Shown one piece after another: positions 29,391 to 39,355 of a DNA stretch of 64,000 nt; positions within the stretch are counted from its first letter, which is position 1, and each line of letters opens with the position of its first letter. Origin of the DNA: Dickeya chrysanthemi NCPPB 402 (GTDB lineage: Bacteria; Pseudomonadota; Gammaproteobacteria; Enterobacterales; Enterobacteriaceae); contig NZ_CM001974.1 in NCBI RefSeq assembly GCF_000406105.1, positions 3,164,056 through 3,228,055 of the forward strand, read 5' to 3'. The notes under the pieces were generated by a model that saw only the letters and a list, made by a program, of their open reading frames with translations, ran no database searches and was not told the DNA's origin. A program made the translations under genes and the position numbers.

Positions 29391-30404
29391 TTACTCCTGC
29401 ACACAAATCGTCACATACGGGTCGGCGGGCGGCTGCCCGAGAAAGCTGCTCCATCCCAGACGGCTGCTCTGGTCATCGCCCAGCCGCAACCCTCTGGCTT
29501 CCCCTTCGGCGAAACCGAGGCGCAAGTCCCAGGCCAGTTGATCGCGCAGAATAAAGGAAACAAAACGCACCAGCGGCTGAAAATGCTCGCCGTTGGGCAG
29601 GAAACTAAGAAAACGGCTGAAACTGAGGTTATCCACCTTAAGCAGGAATTTACCGGCGCAGTCATTTACCTTGTCGCCAATGACAAAATCCCCGCCCAGC
29701 CGGCTATTGGCGCGCCCCAGCCGATTTTGCTGGTCTTTGAAAATCGGCACTTTGCGGTGTTGCCAGGCGATGACCTCGACGTCTTCCAGGTCAAAGCAGT
29801 GAATCACCAGACCAGCCACTACTTCCGGCGAGCGGCTGGGGCTGGCCAACAGGCCGGCGTAAGACAGCATCTTGGCGCGGTTGACCGGCAGGCTGTCGCG
29901 CACGGCGTCGTTACCCAGCCCCACCAGCGCGAACATCAACCGGGAGAAACCGTCCTCGCCGTTATTCTGGAAACGGACGTGATAGCGGTATTTACGCCAG
30001 GCGCGGTGTAGCAGCGTCAGCAATCGGTGATGAAAGAAATCGAGGAACACCCCCAGTTTCTGCTCGCCCTGGGCGTACTCCCACGCCAGCTCTTCGAGGT
30101 AATACCCCGGCATCGGCGACTGGCTGCCGTGCAGACCGAGAAACGCCACTTCCAGCTCCTGCCGGCCGTCACTGTCTTCCCCCACCCGCAGTACATCACT
30201 GGGGTGAAAGCCAATCGAGGCGGTGGAGCGAAAGCGAATCCGCTCCAGCTCCGGCCGGAAGTCGAGTGCCTGCTCCAGGTCGACGCCTTCCATCTGGTTG
30301 AGTAACTCCACCAGTTGGTAGAAGTTGAAGTGACGCGCATCCTGGCGAAACATCGCCTGCCCTGCGGTCACATCATCGAGTGCTGACCTATCTGCACCGG
30401 CCAT
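29391..30404 (-). CDS. tssG: T6SS baseplate protein TssG
   Basis: TssG forms the baseplate wedge with TssE and TssF. The product (up to 337 residues) has the typical N-terminal region RHFNFYQLVELLNQMEG and the conserved RIRFRSTASIGFHPSDV. ATG 30404 overlaps the end of tssF by 37 nt and has a good AAGGAG eight bases upstream. ATG 30353 (MFRQDARHF) would remove the first 17 residues and is a reasonable alternative. Confidence 0.93.
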   Translation of the reverse strand: MAGADRSALDDVTAGQAMFRQDARHFNFYQLVELLNQMEGVDLEQALDFRPELERIRFRSTASIGFHPSDVLRVGEDSDGRQELEVAFLGLHGSQSPMPGYYLEELAWEYAQGEQKLGVFLDFFHHRLLTLLHRAWRKYRYHVRFQNNGEDGFSRLMFALVGLGNDAVRDSLPVNRAKMLSYAGLLASPSRSPEVVAGLVIHCFDLEDVEVIAWQHRKVPIFKDQQNRLGRANSRLGGDFVIGDKVNDCAGKFLLKVDNLSFSRFLSFLPNGEHFQPLVRFVSFILRDQLAWDLRLGFAEGEARGLRLGDDQSSRLGWSSFLGQPPADPYVTICVQE

Positions 30405-32134
30405 CGGTAGCGCTCCTTGTTATCGATGTTGACCACTTCCAGCAGATGGAAGGCGTTGACGCTGGCGTACAACGAAAAGAAATGCGCCAGCACGGTGCTG
30501 AACAGATAGAGTTCGCCTTCACTGGCGAACGCCGACTGCCGCACCGACAAAACCGACTTGAGCCCGCGCACCGGCATCCCCTGTACCAGCCGGTCCACCG
30601 GTGTGGTGTCAATCGTTTCGATCCCCGCCAAACGCTTGCGAGACGCCTGCTCCGCCTGTTTGTCATGCAGCGCCGGAAAGTCGTAGGTGCGCAGGATCTG
30701 TACTAACGCATCACGCCGCAGCAGCGACACATAGTTCAGCGACAGGTTGGAGATCAGCGTCCAGTGCAGGCTGCCGTCCAGCGCCGGGCGCAGCGGACGG
30801 CTCGGCCGAATCAGATTACGGAAGGTGGCGAAAGACGGCGAACTGCCGGTCGACACGCAGATGGCCCCCACCGGCAACTGCGCCGCCCGCGAACGGTTGG
30901 TGCAGGTCAGGGTGACCGAAATGGATTCATCCAGATCGATGACTTCTTTCTCGTCGCCGCGCACAAACGACAACAGGTGATCAAAACCGTCGCCGTTGAC
31001 CGCTTCACGCACCCGGATGCGGTAATACAGCGCCAGCCGCCCTTTGGCTCGCTCGATTTGGTGCTGGAAACTTTCGAACGGCTGGTAGAGCCGCGGGATG
31101 CCGCGTGCCCGCCCGCTGTTGCCCTCCACCCAGCCTTCCACTTTGTCGATGGAGAAAATCTCGAAACTGTCGGCATGTCGGTAGCTGGCTTTCAGCGGGT
31201 AATCGGTCTGGCGACCATCCAGATTGATGGGTTCGCTGTCATGGCGGAACAGGTTGATGGCCGGCACGCAGTTGAGCATGAACGAATCCGGGCGGATTTT
31301 CAGTTCCGCCGGCAGCGGCCGGTCAAAGCAGAAATGCAGTTTGAAATCCGTCACCATCAGCGGCTGGTCAGGCCAACTGGCGCCGGACAACTGGAAGAAC
31401 AGAAAACTTTCCGGAAAACAGAAATACTCCTGCAGGATGCGATAGCCGGAGTAGACGTTGCCGGGATATGGCAGCATCGCATCTTCGCGCTCAAAGCCGA
31501 CGGTTTTCAGCACATTCGCTTCCTGACGAAAGCGTTTCCCGTCAATTTCCAGCTCGATGTGTGACAGCTGGCTGGCGATCCAGAAATAGAGTTCATAGGC
31601 GGTATAGCGGTCGCCGCCCAGGAAGAAACGCAGTTTATCGAGCTGCAAATCCCCCAGCGACAACGGCCCGTGCAGGCCGATATCCAGCGTGATGGCAGAC
31701 ATGTCGTTGCCGCTTTGCGCGTTGATCCGGCGGATATCCGCCGGGTAGATCCAGGCATCGTGGCAGGTCTGGAAATGGCAGACCACATCGTCTATTGGCA
31801 AGCTGTCCAGCTCGCAGCCACGCGCCACGAACGCCGGCTGCGCGATGGCGCCGGGCAGTACCGAAAACTGCATGATGGTCATGCTGGGTACCGGGCGCAA
31901 ATAGTTCGGCCACAGCATACCCAGCAGGCCGTGCGTCAGCTCCGGAAACTCATCCTCGATCTTCGCACGCAGGCTGCCGGTCAAAAAGGCGAAGCCTTCC
32001 AGCAACCGCTCGACATCCGGATCCGTGGTCTGTTCTGACAAAAATCGGGTAAGTTCAGGGTGTGCTTTGGCGAATTCGCGCCCCTGCAGGCGCAAATAAG
32101 CGAGTTCATCCCTGAAGAAATGTTCCAGCGACAT
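30368..32134 (-). CDS. tssF: T6SS baseplate protein TssF
   Basis: TssF is the largest wedge component of the T6SS baseplate. The product of about 588 residues starts with the family signature SLEHFFRDELAYLRLQGREF and carries the usual DPDVERLLEGFAFLTGSLRAK region. GTG at 32140, overlapping the tssE stop, and ATG at 32134 are both possible starts; the ATG is chosen here. The 3' end overlaps tssG. Confidence 0.94.
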   Translation of the reverse strand: MSLEHFFRDELAYLRLQGREFAKAHPELTRFLSEQTTDPDVERLLEGFAFLTGSLRAKIEDEFPELTHGLLGMLWPNYLRPVPSMTIMQFSVLPGAIAQPAFVARGCELDSLPIDDVVCHFQTCHDAWIYPADIRRINAQSGNDMSAITLDIGLHGPLSLGDLQLDKLRFFLGGDRYTAYELYFWIASQLSHIELEIDGKRFRQEANVLKTVGFEREDAMLPYPGNVYSGYRILQEYFCFPESFLFFQLSGASWPDQPLMVTDFKLHFCFDRPLPAELKIRPDSFMLNCVPAINLFRHDSEPINLDGRQTDYPLKASYRHADSFEIFSIDKVEGWVEGNSGRARGIPRLYQPFESFQHQIERAKGRLALYYRIRVREAVNGDGFDHLLSFVRGDEKEVIDLDESISVTLTCTNRSRAAQLPVGAICVSTGSSPSFATFRNLIRPSRPLRPALDGSLHWTLISNLSLNYVSLLRRDALVQILRTYDFPALHDKQAEQASRKRLAGIETIDTTPVDRLVQGMPVRGLKSVLSVRQSAFASEGELYLFSTVLAHFFSLYASVNAFHLLEVVNIDNKERYRWPVQIGQHSMM

Positions 32135-32136
32135 AA

Positions 32137-32568
32137 TCACATCATTCTGTAATGGCGGTGGCTGTCCATATGAATATTGAAGGAGGTGACCTGCTCCAGT
32201 TCTTCCAGCCGCACATGGGCGGTGACCTGAAACGACATCTCCAGCGGATTGGACAGATAGTCCGACGCACTGACGTCCACATGGACAATGCGCGGTTCAA
32301 AGCGACAGATACACTGTCGGATCGCTTCACGGATTTTGCCCCGGATATCCGCGCCGCCCTGCGTGGCGTCATTAAAATCAATCACGCCAAGCTCGGGTGC
32401 GCTGCGACAACTGCCGGGTCGCGTATTCAGTACCTGATCAAGCTGGCGTTTCACCGACGCGATCAGGTCTTCCAACTCCGTTTCGGGGGAGGAGCGACGC
32501 TCCTCTCCCCGGATACGATCAAACAGGCTGGCCGCAGATCCCCGCTCCCAGGCAGAGAGCGACGGCAT
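32137..32568 (-). CDS. tssE: T6SS baseplate protein TssE (gp25-like)
   Basis: TssE is the gp25-like wedge protein that nucleates sheath assembly. The 143-residue product begins with SLFDRIRGE after a short lead and has the typical VLNTRPGSCRSAPELGV and EPRIVHVDVS segments of the GPW/gp25 family. It is 6 nt after tssC and overlaps the possible GTG start of tssF. Confidence 0.94.
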   Translation of the reverse strand: MPSLSAWERGSAASLFDRIRGEERRSSPETELEDLIASVKRQLDQVLNTRPGSCRSAPELGVIDFNDATQGGADIRGKIREAIRQCICRFEPRIVHVDVSASDYLSNPLEMSFQVTAHVRLEELEQVTSFNIHMDSHRHYRMM

Positions 32569-32574
32569 CAGTCG

Positions 32575-34053
32575 TTATTCCTTATCCAGACGACCAACCA
32601 GGGACAGTTCAAAATTCGCCCCCATGTACTTGAAGTGTGGACGTACCGCCATAGTCACCTGATACCAGCCCGGTTCGCCTTCCACGTCCAGCACTTTGAT
32701 TTGTGCCGCACGCAGCGGACGACGGCTGCGTACATCAGCCGGCGGGTTTTCCTGATCGGCGACGTACTGCTTGATCCAGTTATTCAGCTCGCGCTCCAGA
32801 TCCTGACGCTCTTTCCAGGAACCGATCTGCTCGCGCTGCAACACTTTGATGTAGTGCGCCAGACGGTTGATGATGAACATGTACGGCAGTTGCGTACCCA
32901 GTTTGTAGTTGGTTTCCGCCTCTTTCCCTTCTTTGGTATTGGCGAACACCTTGGGTTTCTGCACCGAGTTGGCAGAGAAAAACGCCGCGTTATCGCTGTC
33001 TTTGCGCATGGTCAGGGTGATGAAGCCCTCTTCGGCCATTTCGTATTCGCGGCGGTCGGTGATCAACACCTCGGTCGGGATCTTGGCCTGCAACTGGCCC
33101 ATCGCTTCATACACATGCACCGGCAGATCGGTGATGGCGCCGCCGCTCTGCGGGCCGATAATATTCGGGCACCAGCGGTACTTGGCGAAGCTGTCGGTGA
33201 TGGCGGTGCCCATCAGATAAGCGGTGTTGCCCCACAGATAGTGTTCGTGGTTGGCGCTGATGTCTTCCTTGTAGTTAAACCCTTTGATCGGGTTTTCTAC
33301 CGGGTCATACGGCAGGCGAGCCAGGAAACGCGGTGCCGTCAGCCCCAGATAACGGGCATCTTCCGACTCGCGCATCGAACGCCATTTGGTGTAAGCCGGG
33401 CCTTCGAATACCGATTTCAGGTCTTTGATCGACGGCAGATCGGTAAAGCTGTCCACACCGAAGAAGGTGGGTGCGACGGAGGAGATGAACGGTGCGTGCG
33501 CCATCGCGCCCACCGCGCTGACATACTGCATCAGCTTGATGTCCGGCGAGCTTTGAGTCAGCGCGTAATCGCCGATCACCCCGCCGATCGGCTGGCCGCC
33601 GAACTGGCCGTAGCCGCTGGAATAAACGTGTTTATAGAAACCGGACTGGGTAATTTCCGGTGCAAACTCAAAGTCTTCCAGCAGCTCGTTTTTGGTCGCG
33701 TGCAGCAGCAGGATTTTGATGTTTTCACGGAAATCGGTGCGATCGATCAGCAGTTTCAGTGAGCGCCAGGAGGATTCCAGCTCCTGCAACTCCTGTGCAT
33801 GCAGAATCACGTCGATCTGTTTGCTGAGTTTTTTGTCCAGCTCAACGATCATGCTGTCGACCAGCGCCTTGTTCACCGGCTCGGCCGCGTTGCCGCTGTC
33901 CAGAATGTTCGCCACCAGCGCGGCGATCCCCTGTTTGGCGACGTTGTAACCTTCATCCACCGGGGTGATGCGCGCCTGCGCCATGATTTCTTCAAGCAGC
34001 GATGATGAACCACCGGCCGCGCTTGTCTGGGCCTGTTCTTCAACCATTGACAT
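32575..34053 (-). CDS. tssC: T6SS contractile sheath large subunit TssC
   Basis: TssC (VipB) pairs with TssB to build the contractile sheath around the Hcp tube. The 492-residue product carries the family segments ELESSWRSLKLLIDRTDF and PFISSVAPTFFG. The open frame extends to 34080, but ATG 34053 (MSMVEEQAQ) has a GAAGGGAAA site. The gap to tssB is about 30 nt. Confidence 0.95.
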   Translation of the reverse strand: MSMVEEQAQTSAAGGSSSLLEEIMAQARITPVDEGYNVAKQGIAALVANILDSGNAAEPVNKALVDSMIVELDKKLSKQIDVILHAQELQELESSWRSLKLLIDRTDFRENIKILLLHATKNELLEDFEFAPEITQSGFYKHVYSSGYGQFGGQPIGGVIGDYALTQSSPDIKLMQYVSAVGAMAHAPFISSVAPTFFGVDSFTDLPSIKDLKSVFEGPAYTKWRSMRESEDARYLGLTAPRFLARLPYDPVENPIKGFNYKEDISANHEHYLWGNTAYLMGTAITDSFAKYRWCPNIIGPQSGGAITDLPVHVYEAMGQLQAKIPTEVLITDRREYEMAEEGFITLTMRKDSDNAAFFSANSVQKPKVFANTKEGKEAETNYKLGTQLPYMFIINRLAHYIKVLQREQIGSWKERQDLERELNNWIKQYVADQENPPADVRSRRPLRAAQIKVLDVEGEPGWYQVTMAVRPHFKYMGANFELSLVGRLDKE

Positions 34054-34084
34054 GTTTGTTTCCCTTCTCGTCAGTGACAATCAA

Positions 34085-34588
34085 TTATTCGGCGGGTTTC
34101 ACCAGATCCAGCTCTTTAAGCAACTGCTCTCTGGCTTCTTCGCTGGATAACAGATCCTGCAGGCGATTGCGGAAAGCGGGGATATTACCCAGCGGCCCTT
34201 TCAGCGCCACCAGCGCTTCGCGCAGTTCCAGCAGCTTGCGCAGTTCCGGTACTTGCTGGGCGATACGGTCGGGGGAGAAATCATTCAGTGAAGCGATACT
34301 GAGTTTGACGGGAAGGTCATCCTGGCTGTCTTCTTCCAGGCGGTTAGGCACGCTGAAATTCAGCTCCAGATTGGCCTCTTTCATGACCGAAGTGAAATTG
34401 TTCTTGTCGATAGACACCGTCTGACGTTCTTCAATCGGTGTCTCTTCTGTGCGTCCCTTCATATTTCCCACTACCATCAACGTAAGCGGTAATTCAATTT
34501 CCGCCTGCTGACCACCCGTAGCTGGGACATATTTGATATTAATACGTTCCTTTGGTGCGACAGATGCACCGTCAGTTCCTTTTGCCAT
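34085..34588 (-). CDS. tssB: T6SS contractile sheath small subunit TssB
   Basis: TssB (VipA) is the small sheath subunit. The 167-residue product has the typical PKERINIKYVPATGGQQAEIELPLTL-type opening and a C-terminal helix that binds TssC. It is the first gene of the T6SS operon. No strong ribosome site precedes the ATG. No sigma-54 promoter or VasH-type repeat was found between this gene and the ERIC element at 34699, so the main operon may be driven differently from hcp. Confidence 0.95.
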   Translation of the reverse strand: MAKGTDGASVAPKERINIKYVPATGGQQAEIELPLTLMVVGNMKGRTEETPIEERQTVSIDKNNFTSVMKEANLELNFSVPNRLEEDSQDDLPVKLSIASLNDFSPDRIAQQVPELRKLLELREALVALKGPLGNIPAFRNRLQDLLSSEEAREQLLKELDLVKPAE

Positions 34589-34698
34589 ATGTCAATACCA
34601 ACGTGAGGGCACTCTGGCCCGATAAAATAAGGTCGAATCCTACTGAAAGACCCGTCTGAATCCATGACAGACCGGGCTGTTCAGCGAACAAATAGGCT

Positions 34699-34823
34699 AT
34701 ATCCTTCATACTTCACGTTGCCGGTGTGTTGGCTGCCCTCATTCACCCCGCTCACTGACTGAGGTAAGTTCCCGAGGATTCATTCGATTGCCGCCTTCCT
34801 GCAACGCGAATTATTTCGGATAT
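34699..34823. repeat. ERIC repeat
   Basis: This is a 125-bp ERIC/IRU element in the reverse sense, bounded by TATATCC and GGATATG, with the recognisable core GGCTGCCCTC ... GATTGCCGCCTTCCTGCAACG. It has several changes from the other copies, such as CTGACTGAGGTAAGTTCCCG, and so looks older. It lies about 110 nt upstream of tssB. Confidence 0.88.
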
Positions 34824-35691
34824 GTTTGTTTTTCGACCGACGATATGCACGAAATAGAACCCGCCGCCTCGGCGCATTCACTCAACGCATTCTTAAACCG
34901 TATGGAATTAGTAAGCTAATAAAAACGACAGAACTGTATTCAAAATGTGTAGATATATTTCTGCTTTGTTCGCCAATCATACACATAACGCTGATACATG
35001 GTCAACGCTAATATATTTTTAACATTACAAAGCTCCCAAAAATACAAAAAATATTTAAAAATCAATAAAATAAATAAAAACCAATGAAAAATAATTCAAT
35101 TTTTACGGAAAATAACGCTTATACCGCTCGTGTTACAATTTCACAAAAAACGGGTGTTTTTTGCCTCTCTAATTTCGTTAGATTTAAAAACAATTAATAT
35201 GCTAATTAAATTTAAGAATAAACCCATTATTCATGAGGAATATTTACAGTCATAACCGCCGATTATTTTCACACCGCAACATCACGTAAGTGAAACATTT
35301 CAGTACGATTTATGTCATGAAAGAAAAATAAAACACCGGCTGAACGCACAATAAAAAACCACATCACGCCGGATAGAAAAAATGTGAATCGTCACATATC
35401 CAAAAAAAAGAAGTGAGCGACCGACCCTGCGAATACGGGCGATGAAAAAACGTTTACGGTTTATTATTTCCCCGTGCAATATGAATCAAGAAAAATAAAA
35501 AAACGCGCTTTATGGAAAAATAGTTTCCGTTATTAGGATTAAATAAACCGTATTGTGGAACAGAGTGAAAGGCGCCGACAAGCATAGGAAACCCGGTCTG
35601 AACCGGGTGCATAAAAGCCATAAGTGAATGAGGAACATAAGGATGCAGCACAAGATGGCGGCCAGAAGAAACCGGGCGCTGCCGGATACGG
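34824..35691. other. AT-rich intergenic region between T6SS operon and amidohydrolase
   Basis: About 870 bases without a supported gene. The sequence is strongly AT-rich, with many A runs between 35030 and 35540. Open frames at 34826-35011 and 35454-35731 have no ribosome site or family match. It may hold distant control sites for tssB, but no clear binding motif was found. Confidence 0.55.
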
Positions 35692-36849
35692 TTAACGCAC
35701 TGGTAACCGTTTTTCCACTAACGCAATCCACATCGCGACACCATGTGGAATAAGTGCGTCATTGAAGTCATAGCAGGCATTATGTAATGGGTGGGAAGGG
35801 GTTTCACCATCAGCACCCAGCCAGAAATAAGCGCCGGGACAGTGTTCGAGCATACAGGCGAAATCTTCCGAAGCCATAGACGGGGCGATATCCCAATGAA
35901 CCTGCCCCTCGCCGCACGTTATTTGCGCTACCTCGCGAACGGTTTGCGCGACTCGGGCATCGTTGTGGGTCACCGGGTAGCCCGGAAAGTAACGAATGGC
36001 CCCGTTGACGCCGAACAGCGCGGGGACCTGCTCTGCAAATTGTGCAATCAATGTTTTCACCTGATCACGCGTTGAGGTTTGCAGACAACGCAACGTACCA
36101 CGTAACACCACGGTTTCCGGAATCACGTTAATGGCTTCCCCGCCGGCTATCTGCGTAATGCTGATGACTACCGACGACTGAGGCGACAACAGCCGGGAAG
36201 GAATCGTCTGTAGCGACAGCACCAGTTGAGACGCCGCCATAATAGGATCGGCGCCGCTTTCCGGCATCGCGGCATGGCAGCTCTTGCCCGTCAGGGTAAT
36301 TTCAAACGAATCCAGCGAAGCCATCATCGCCCCACTGCTCACGCCGACATGCCCGACAGGCAACCCAGGCCAATTATGCAAAGCATAAATGTCATCCATT
36401 GGGAAACGCGTAAACAGCCCTTCTTCCACCATCCGGCGCGCCCCGCCCAAATTCTCTTCCGCCGGCTGAAAAACGGCGTGCACCGTTCCGCTGAAACGTC
36501 GGGTTTCGCCAAGATGACAGGCGGCAGCCAGCAACATGGCGGTATGCCCGTCATGGCCACAGGCATGCATCACGCCGGAATGCTGTGATGTATAGGGTAG
36601 AGAACCCAGTTCAGTCACCGGCAGCGCATCCATATCGGCACGCAGGCCAATGGTCGGCCCCGGCCCGTTCTCCAGCGTGCCGACTACGCCGGTTCCCGCC
36701 AGCCCGGTATGGACCTGAAACCCAAACCGGGTCAGTAATTCGGCCACCATCTGAGATGTCTGATATTCCTGATACCCCAATTCCGGATTGGCATGCAATT
36801 TGCGGCGCCATTCAATAGCCTGCGTAATCAGTGCTGGAGAAATCCCCAT
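35692..36849 (-). CDS. M20-family amidohydrolase
   Basis: This 385-residue cytoplasmic enzyme belongs to the M20D metallopeptidase group, which includes hippurate hydrolase, N-acetyl-amino-acid deacetylases and IAA-conjugate hydrolases. It has RRKLHANPELGYQEYQTS at the start, the metal-site segments LRADMDALPV and HACGHDGHTAML, and a glutamate in FQPAEENLGGARRM. The substrate cannot be read from sequence. It has an AGGAGGG ribosome site. It stands alone between the T6SS operon and the mobile-element region. Confidence 0.88.
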   Translation of the reverse strand: MGISPALITQAIEWRRKLHANPELGYQEYQTSQMVAELLTRFGFQVHTGLAGTGVVGTLENGPGPTIGLRADMDALPVTELGSLPYTSQHSGVMHACGHDGHTAMLLAAACHLGETRRFSGTVHAVFQPAEENLGGARRMVEEGLFTRFPMDDIYALHNWPGLPVGHVGVSSGAMMASLDSFEITLTGKSCHAAMPESGADPIMAASQLVLSLQTIPSRLLSPQSSVVISITQIAGGEAINVIPETVVLRGTLRCLQTSTRDQVKTLIAQFAEQVPALFGVNGAIRYFPGYPVTHNDARVAQTVREVAQITCGEGQVHWDIAPSMASEDFACMLEHCPGAYFWLGADGETPSHPLHNACYDFNDALIPHGVAMWIALVEKRLPVR

Positions 36850-37039
36850 ACTTCCCTCCTCATTGATTCACACCTCGCCACATACGCGGGTGCCTGTCCC
36901 CGCTATATCCCAGCCGTTGTGGGGAATAACCTACTCTACCCCAGCCACCGGAACGGACAAAGATTATCTGCCTGACAATAAAGACACTTTGGGTATATCG
37001 CCGCGCTGGTATGCCTCGCAGGTGGAACGTATTACGGCA

Positions 37040-37347
37040 GATTTAGATATCAGGAAGAGTAGCAGATGATGACACCGATATCGCCGCACTGGTGGCAGAA
37101 CTGGACGGCAGCGACACCGACGGCACGGACTGGGTGGCGACAATGCCGAGCAACATCATTTTGATCAGGCGAACGGGGTCGATAGCGGGGCGGCCATTAT
37201 CGGCACAGTAAAGGTGAGAAACCGCGTCGCGGATGAATTCAAAACCAATGGCGGCATCGATGTGGCGCACAGATGGTCTTGGGGGACCAGCTCGTCCAGA
37301 ATCACCATTTCAAACGGGTATTGCTGCGGGGCGGGCTCTCTGAGCAT
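37040..37347 (-). pseudogene. Remnant of an IS1182-type transposase
   Basis: In the minus direction the sequence encodes the start of an IS1182-like transposase (PFEMVILDELVPQDHL), then after a one-base frame change the continuation IDAAIGFEFIRDAVSHLY and RPAIDPVRLIKMMLLG. The match stops there, and the rest of the roughly 450-residue protein is missing. Bases 37348-37430 look like the left noncoding part of the same element. No functional transposase can be made. Confidence 0.7.
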
Positions 37348-37483
37348 GGCGGTCAGTCCGTTTTTTGCACTGACCTTATTAGCTCAAAGTCCTGACCGTG
37401 AGGCCAGGACTTTGTCAGCAGTCTGTAGCTTTAAGAGCTTCAGGTATATTCTTGCAGTGGCCATTGAACGGATGCGTAGGCAA

Positions 37484-37517
37484 TAAAAAAGCTGGGGGAA
37501 AAATTCCTCCAGCTCTA
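37484..37517 (-). terminator. Orphan terminator hairpin
   Basis: In the minus direction, an AGCTGGAGGAA/TTCCCCCAGCT stem is followed by six T. It has no gene directly upstream on that strand, so it may be a leftover of a lost gene or lie at the edge of the hipBA island. Confidence 0.5.
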
Positions 37518-37717
37518 AATAGCTATATGGACACCCAGCACCTATCGAAGGACATCCTTACAATATCCCCAAATAGTTACATTAACGTATCAAAACTCAA
37601 TTAGTGTAACCAATTGCGCACACTAAGCAACAACATTGACAAGAGGTCCATAAAGTCCTAAATTAAGAACATTATATGGATAAAATAGAGTTAAAGTAAC
37701 CAAAATAGGTCTTTATA

Positions 37718-38041
37718 ATGAAAGATATGACCGCTACAGCATTAGCAGAAGAGATCGGCGAAAGGCTAAAGCAAGCTCGACTAAATCGAGACCTCACTCA
37801 ATCCGAAGTAGCAGCATTTGCTGGCATAGCACGTAAGACAGTTCTGAATGCAGAAAAAGGCAAAGTGCAACTCGATATCATGATTGCAATATTAATGGCA
37901 TTAGACCTAACAGAGCAGATAGATCTCTTTCTCCCTAAACAAGAAATTTCTCCCCTACAACTGGCCAAATTACAAGGTAAGAAAAGGCAGAGAGCCTCTG
38001 GCCAACGCAGTAATAAAGATGAGGAAACCCCAGAATGGTAA
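37718..38041 (+). CDS. hipB: HipB-like antitoxin, XRE helix-turn-helix
   Basis: This is a 107-residue DNA-binding protein with an XRE-type helix-turn-helix over about residues 10-65 (RLKQARLNRDLTQSEVAAFA, then RKTVLNAEKGK). The C-terminus is basic and flexible. It would repress its own promoter and neutralise HipA. The stop overlaps the hipA start region (ATGGTAATGG). The gene and hipA are clearly richer in A and T than the surrounding T6SS genes, which points to acquisition by transfer. Confidence 0.85.
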   Translation: MKDMTATALAEEIGERLKQARLNRDLTQSEVAAFAGIARKTVLNAEKGKVQLDIMIAILMALDLTEQIDLFLPKQEISPLQLAKLQGKKRQRASGQRSNKDEETPEW

Positions 38042-39351
38042 TGGAAGTCATTAAAATAACTTACCAAGACGATGTGGTTGGCGCAGTTAGTTTTGACACT
38101 GAGAAAGGGATCGGAGCATTTGAATACGATCCTAGCTTCGTAAAAAATGGCATCGAATTATCCCCGATCAAAATGCCATTATCGGCCCGAATTTATGGCT
38201 TTCCTGAACTAGATTTCAATACTTTTAAAGGACTACCAGGATTAATTGCAGATTCATTGCCTGATGACTTTGGTAACTCGGTTCTCAACGCATGGGTTGC
38301 AGGGCAAGGTCGTTCACCGAGTGACATTACGCCGCTACAACGCCTTCAATATACGGGAAAGCGAGGCATGGGAGCACTGGAATATGTGCCAGCTACAACG
38401 TTACGAAGTCTAAATGCTTCACAACAGGTAGAAATCCAATCGCTCGTTTCAATTGCACAAGAAATATTAGATTCACGAGGTAATTTTGAAGTAAAACTCA
38501 AAAAAAATGGCCAAGATGATCGGGAAACAATGATGTCTTTATTGTCTGTTGGCATGAGTGCCGGAGGAGCAAGACCGAAAGCAGTATTGGCATTTAATGA
38601 AGATTTTACTCAAGTTCGCTCTGGCCAAGCCAACGTCCCAACAGGTTTTACTCATTACCTGATGAAATTTGATGGCGTAAGTGAGCATAACAAAAACCAG
38701 GAAACCTTTGGTGACCCACTTGGTTATGGTGCAATGGAATTTGTATATCATTTGATGGCTAAGAAATGCGATGTCGATATGATGCCATGCCGCTTACTTC
38801 ACGAAGGCAATAGAAGACACTTCATTACACAGCGATTTGATCGAATTAAAAATAGAAAGGTACACGTACAAACACTTAACGGTCTTGCCCACATTAACTA
38901 TAAAAAGCCTGGTTCATTCTCTTACGCCGAATTATTTGGCATAGCCAGAAAATTGAAGCTTTCAGCTCTTGAGGCCGAGCAGCTTCTCAAACGCATGACA
39001 TTCAATATCATTGCGCGAAATCATGACGACCATTCAAAGAACTTTGCTTTCATTCTGAAAAAAGACAAATGGTCTCTCTCACCTGCCTATGATTTAGCCT
39101 ACAGTTACAAACCAGGCAGTAAATGGGTTAATAGTCATTGGATGAGTTTGAATGGCAAAAGAGACAACTTTACACGAAGTGATTTTTATAGCTTAGAAAA
39201 GCTAAGTTCATTTTTTAACAAAAGAAAGATCGACGATATTATTGATGCAACTATTGAGCACGTATCAAGTTGGCGTCAACTTGCACTGGAATGGGATGTA
39301 CCAAAAACACTGATAGATGAAATACAAGAAAATTTGCGCCTCAACATTTGA
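38035..39351 (+). CDS. hipA: HipA-family serine/threonine kinase toxin
   Basis: HipA-type kinases phosphorylate translation factors such as glutamyl-tRNA synthetase and slow growth. The 438-residue product has the N-terminal Couple_hipA region, a nucleotide-binding HipA_C domain with FITQRFDR, a catalytic loop RNHDDHSKNFAF and the metal-binding SPAYDLAYS. All key residues seem intact, and there is no frameshift. ATG 38035 follows GAGGAAA at about 10 nt; ATG 38041 is a second option. An IS1 remnant begins immediately after the stop. Confidence 0.88.
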   Translation: MVMEVIKITYQDDVVGAVSFDTEKGIGAFEYDPSFVKNGIELSPIKMPLSARIYGFPELDFNTFKGLPGLIADSLPDDFGNSVLNAWVAGQGRSPSDITPLQRLQYTGKRGMGALEYVPATTLRSLNASQQVEIQSLVSIAQEILDSRGNFEVKLKKNGQDDRETMMSLLSVGMSAGGARPKAVLAFNEDFTQVRSGQANVPTGFTHYLMKFDGVSEHNKNQETFGDPLGYGAMEFVYHLMAKKCDVDMMPCRLLHEGNRRHFITQRFDRIKNRKVHVQTLNGLAHINYKKPGSFSYAELFGIARKLKLSALEAEQLLKRMTFNIIARNHDDHSKNFAFILKKDKWSLSPAYDLAYSYKPGSKWVNSHWMSLNGKRDNFTRSDFYSLEKLSSFFNKRKIDDIIDATIEHVSSWRQLALEWDVPKTLIDEIQENLRLNI

Positions 39352-39355
39352 GTAA

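Noticed and set aside
34589..34700. Sigma-54 promoter for the tssB operon
   Set aside because: No GG-N10-GC pair with acceptable flanks and no TGAGCAA-type dyad was found on the minus strand here.
35454..35731. Small overlapping minus-strand frames beside the amidohydrolase
   Set aside because: Two frames overlap each other and the end of the amidohydrolase, with low-complexity hydrophobic content and no ribosome site.
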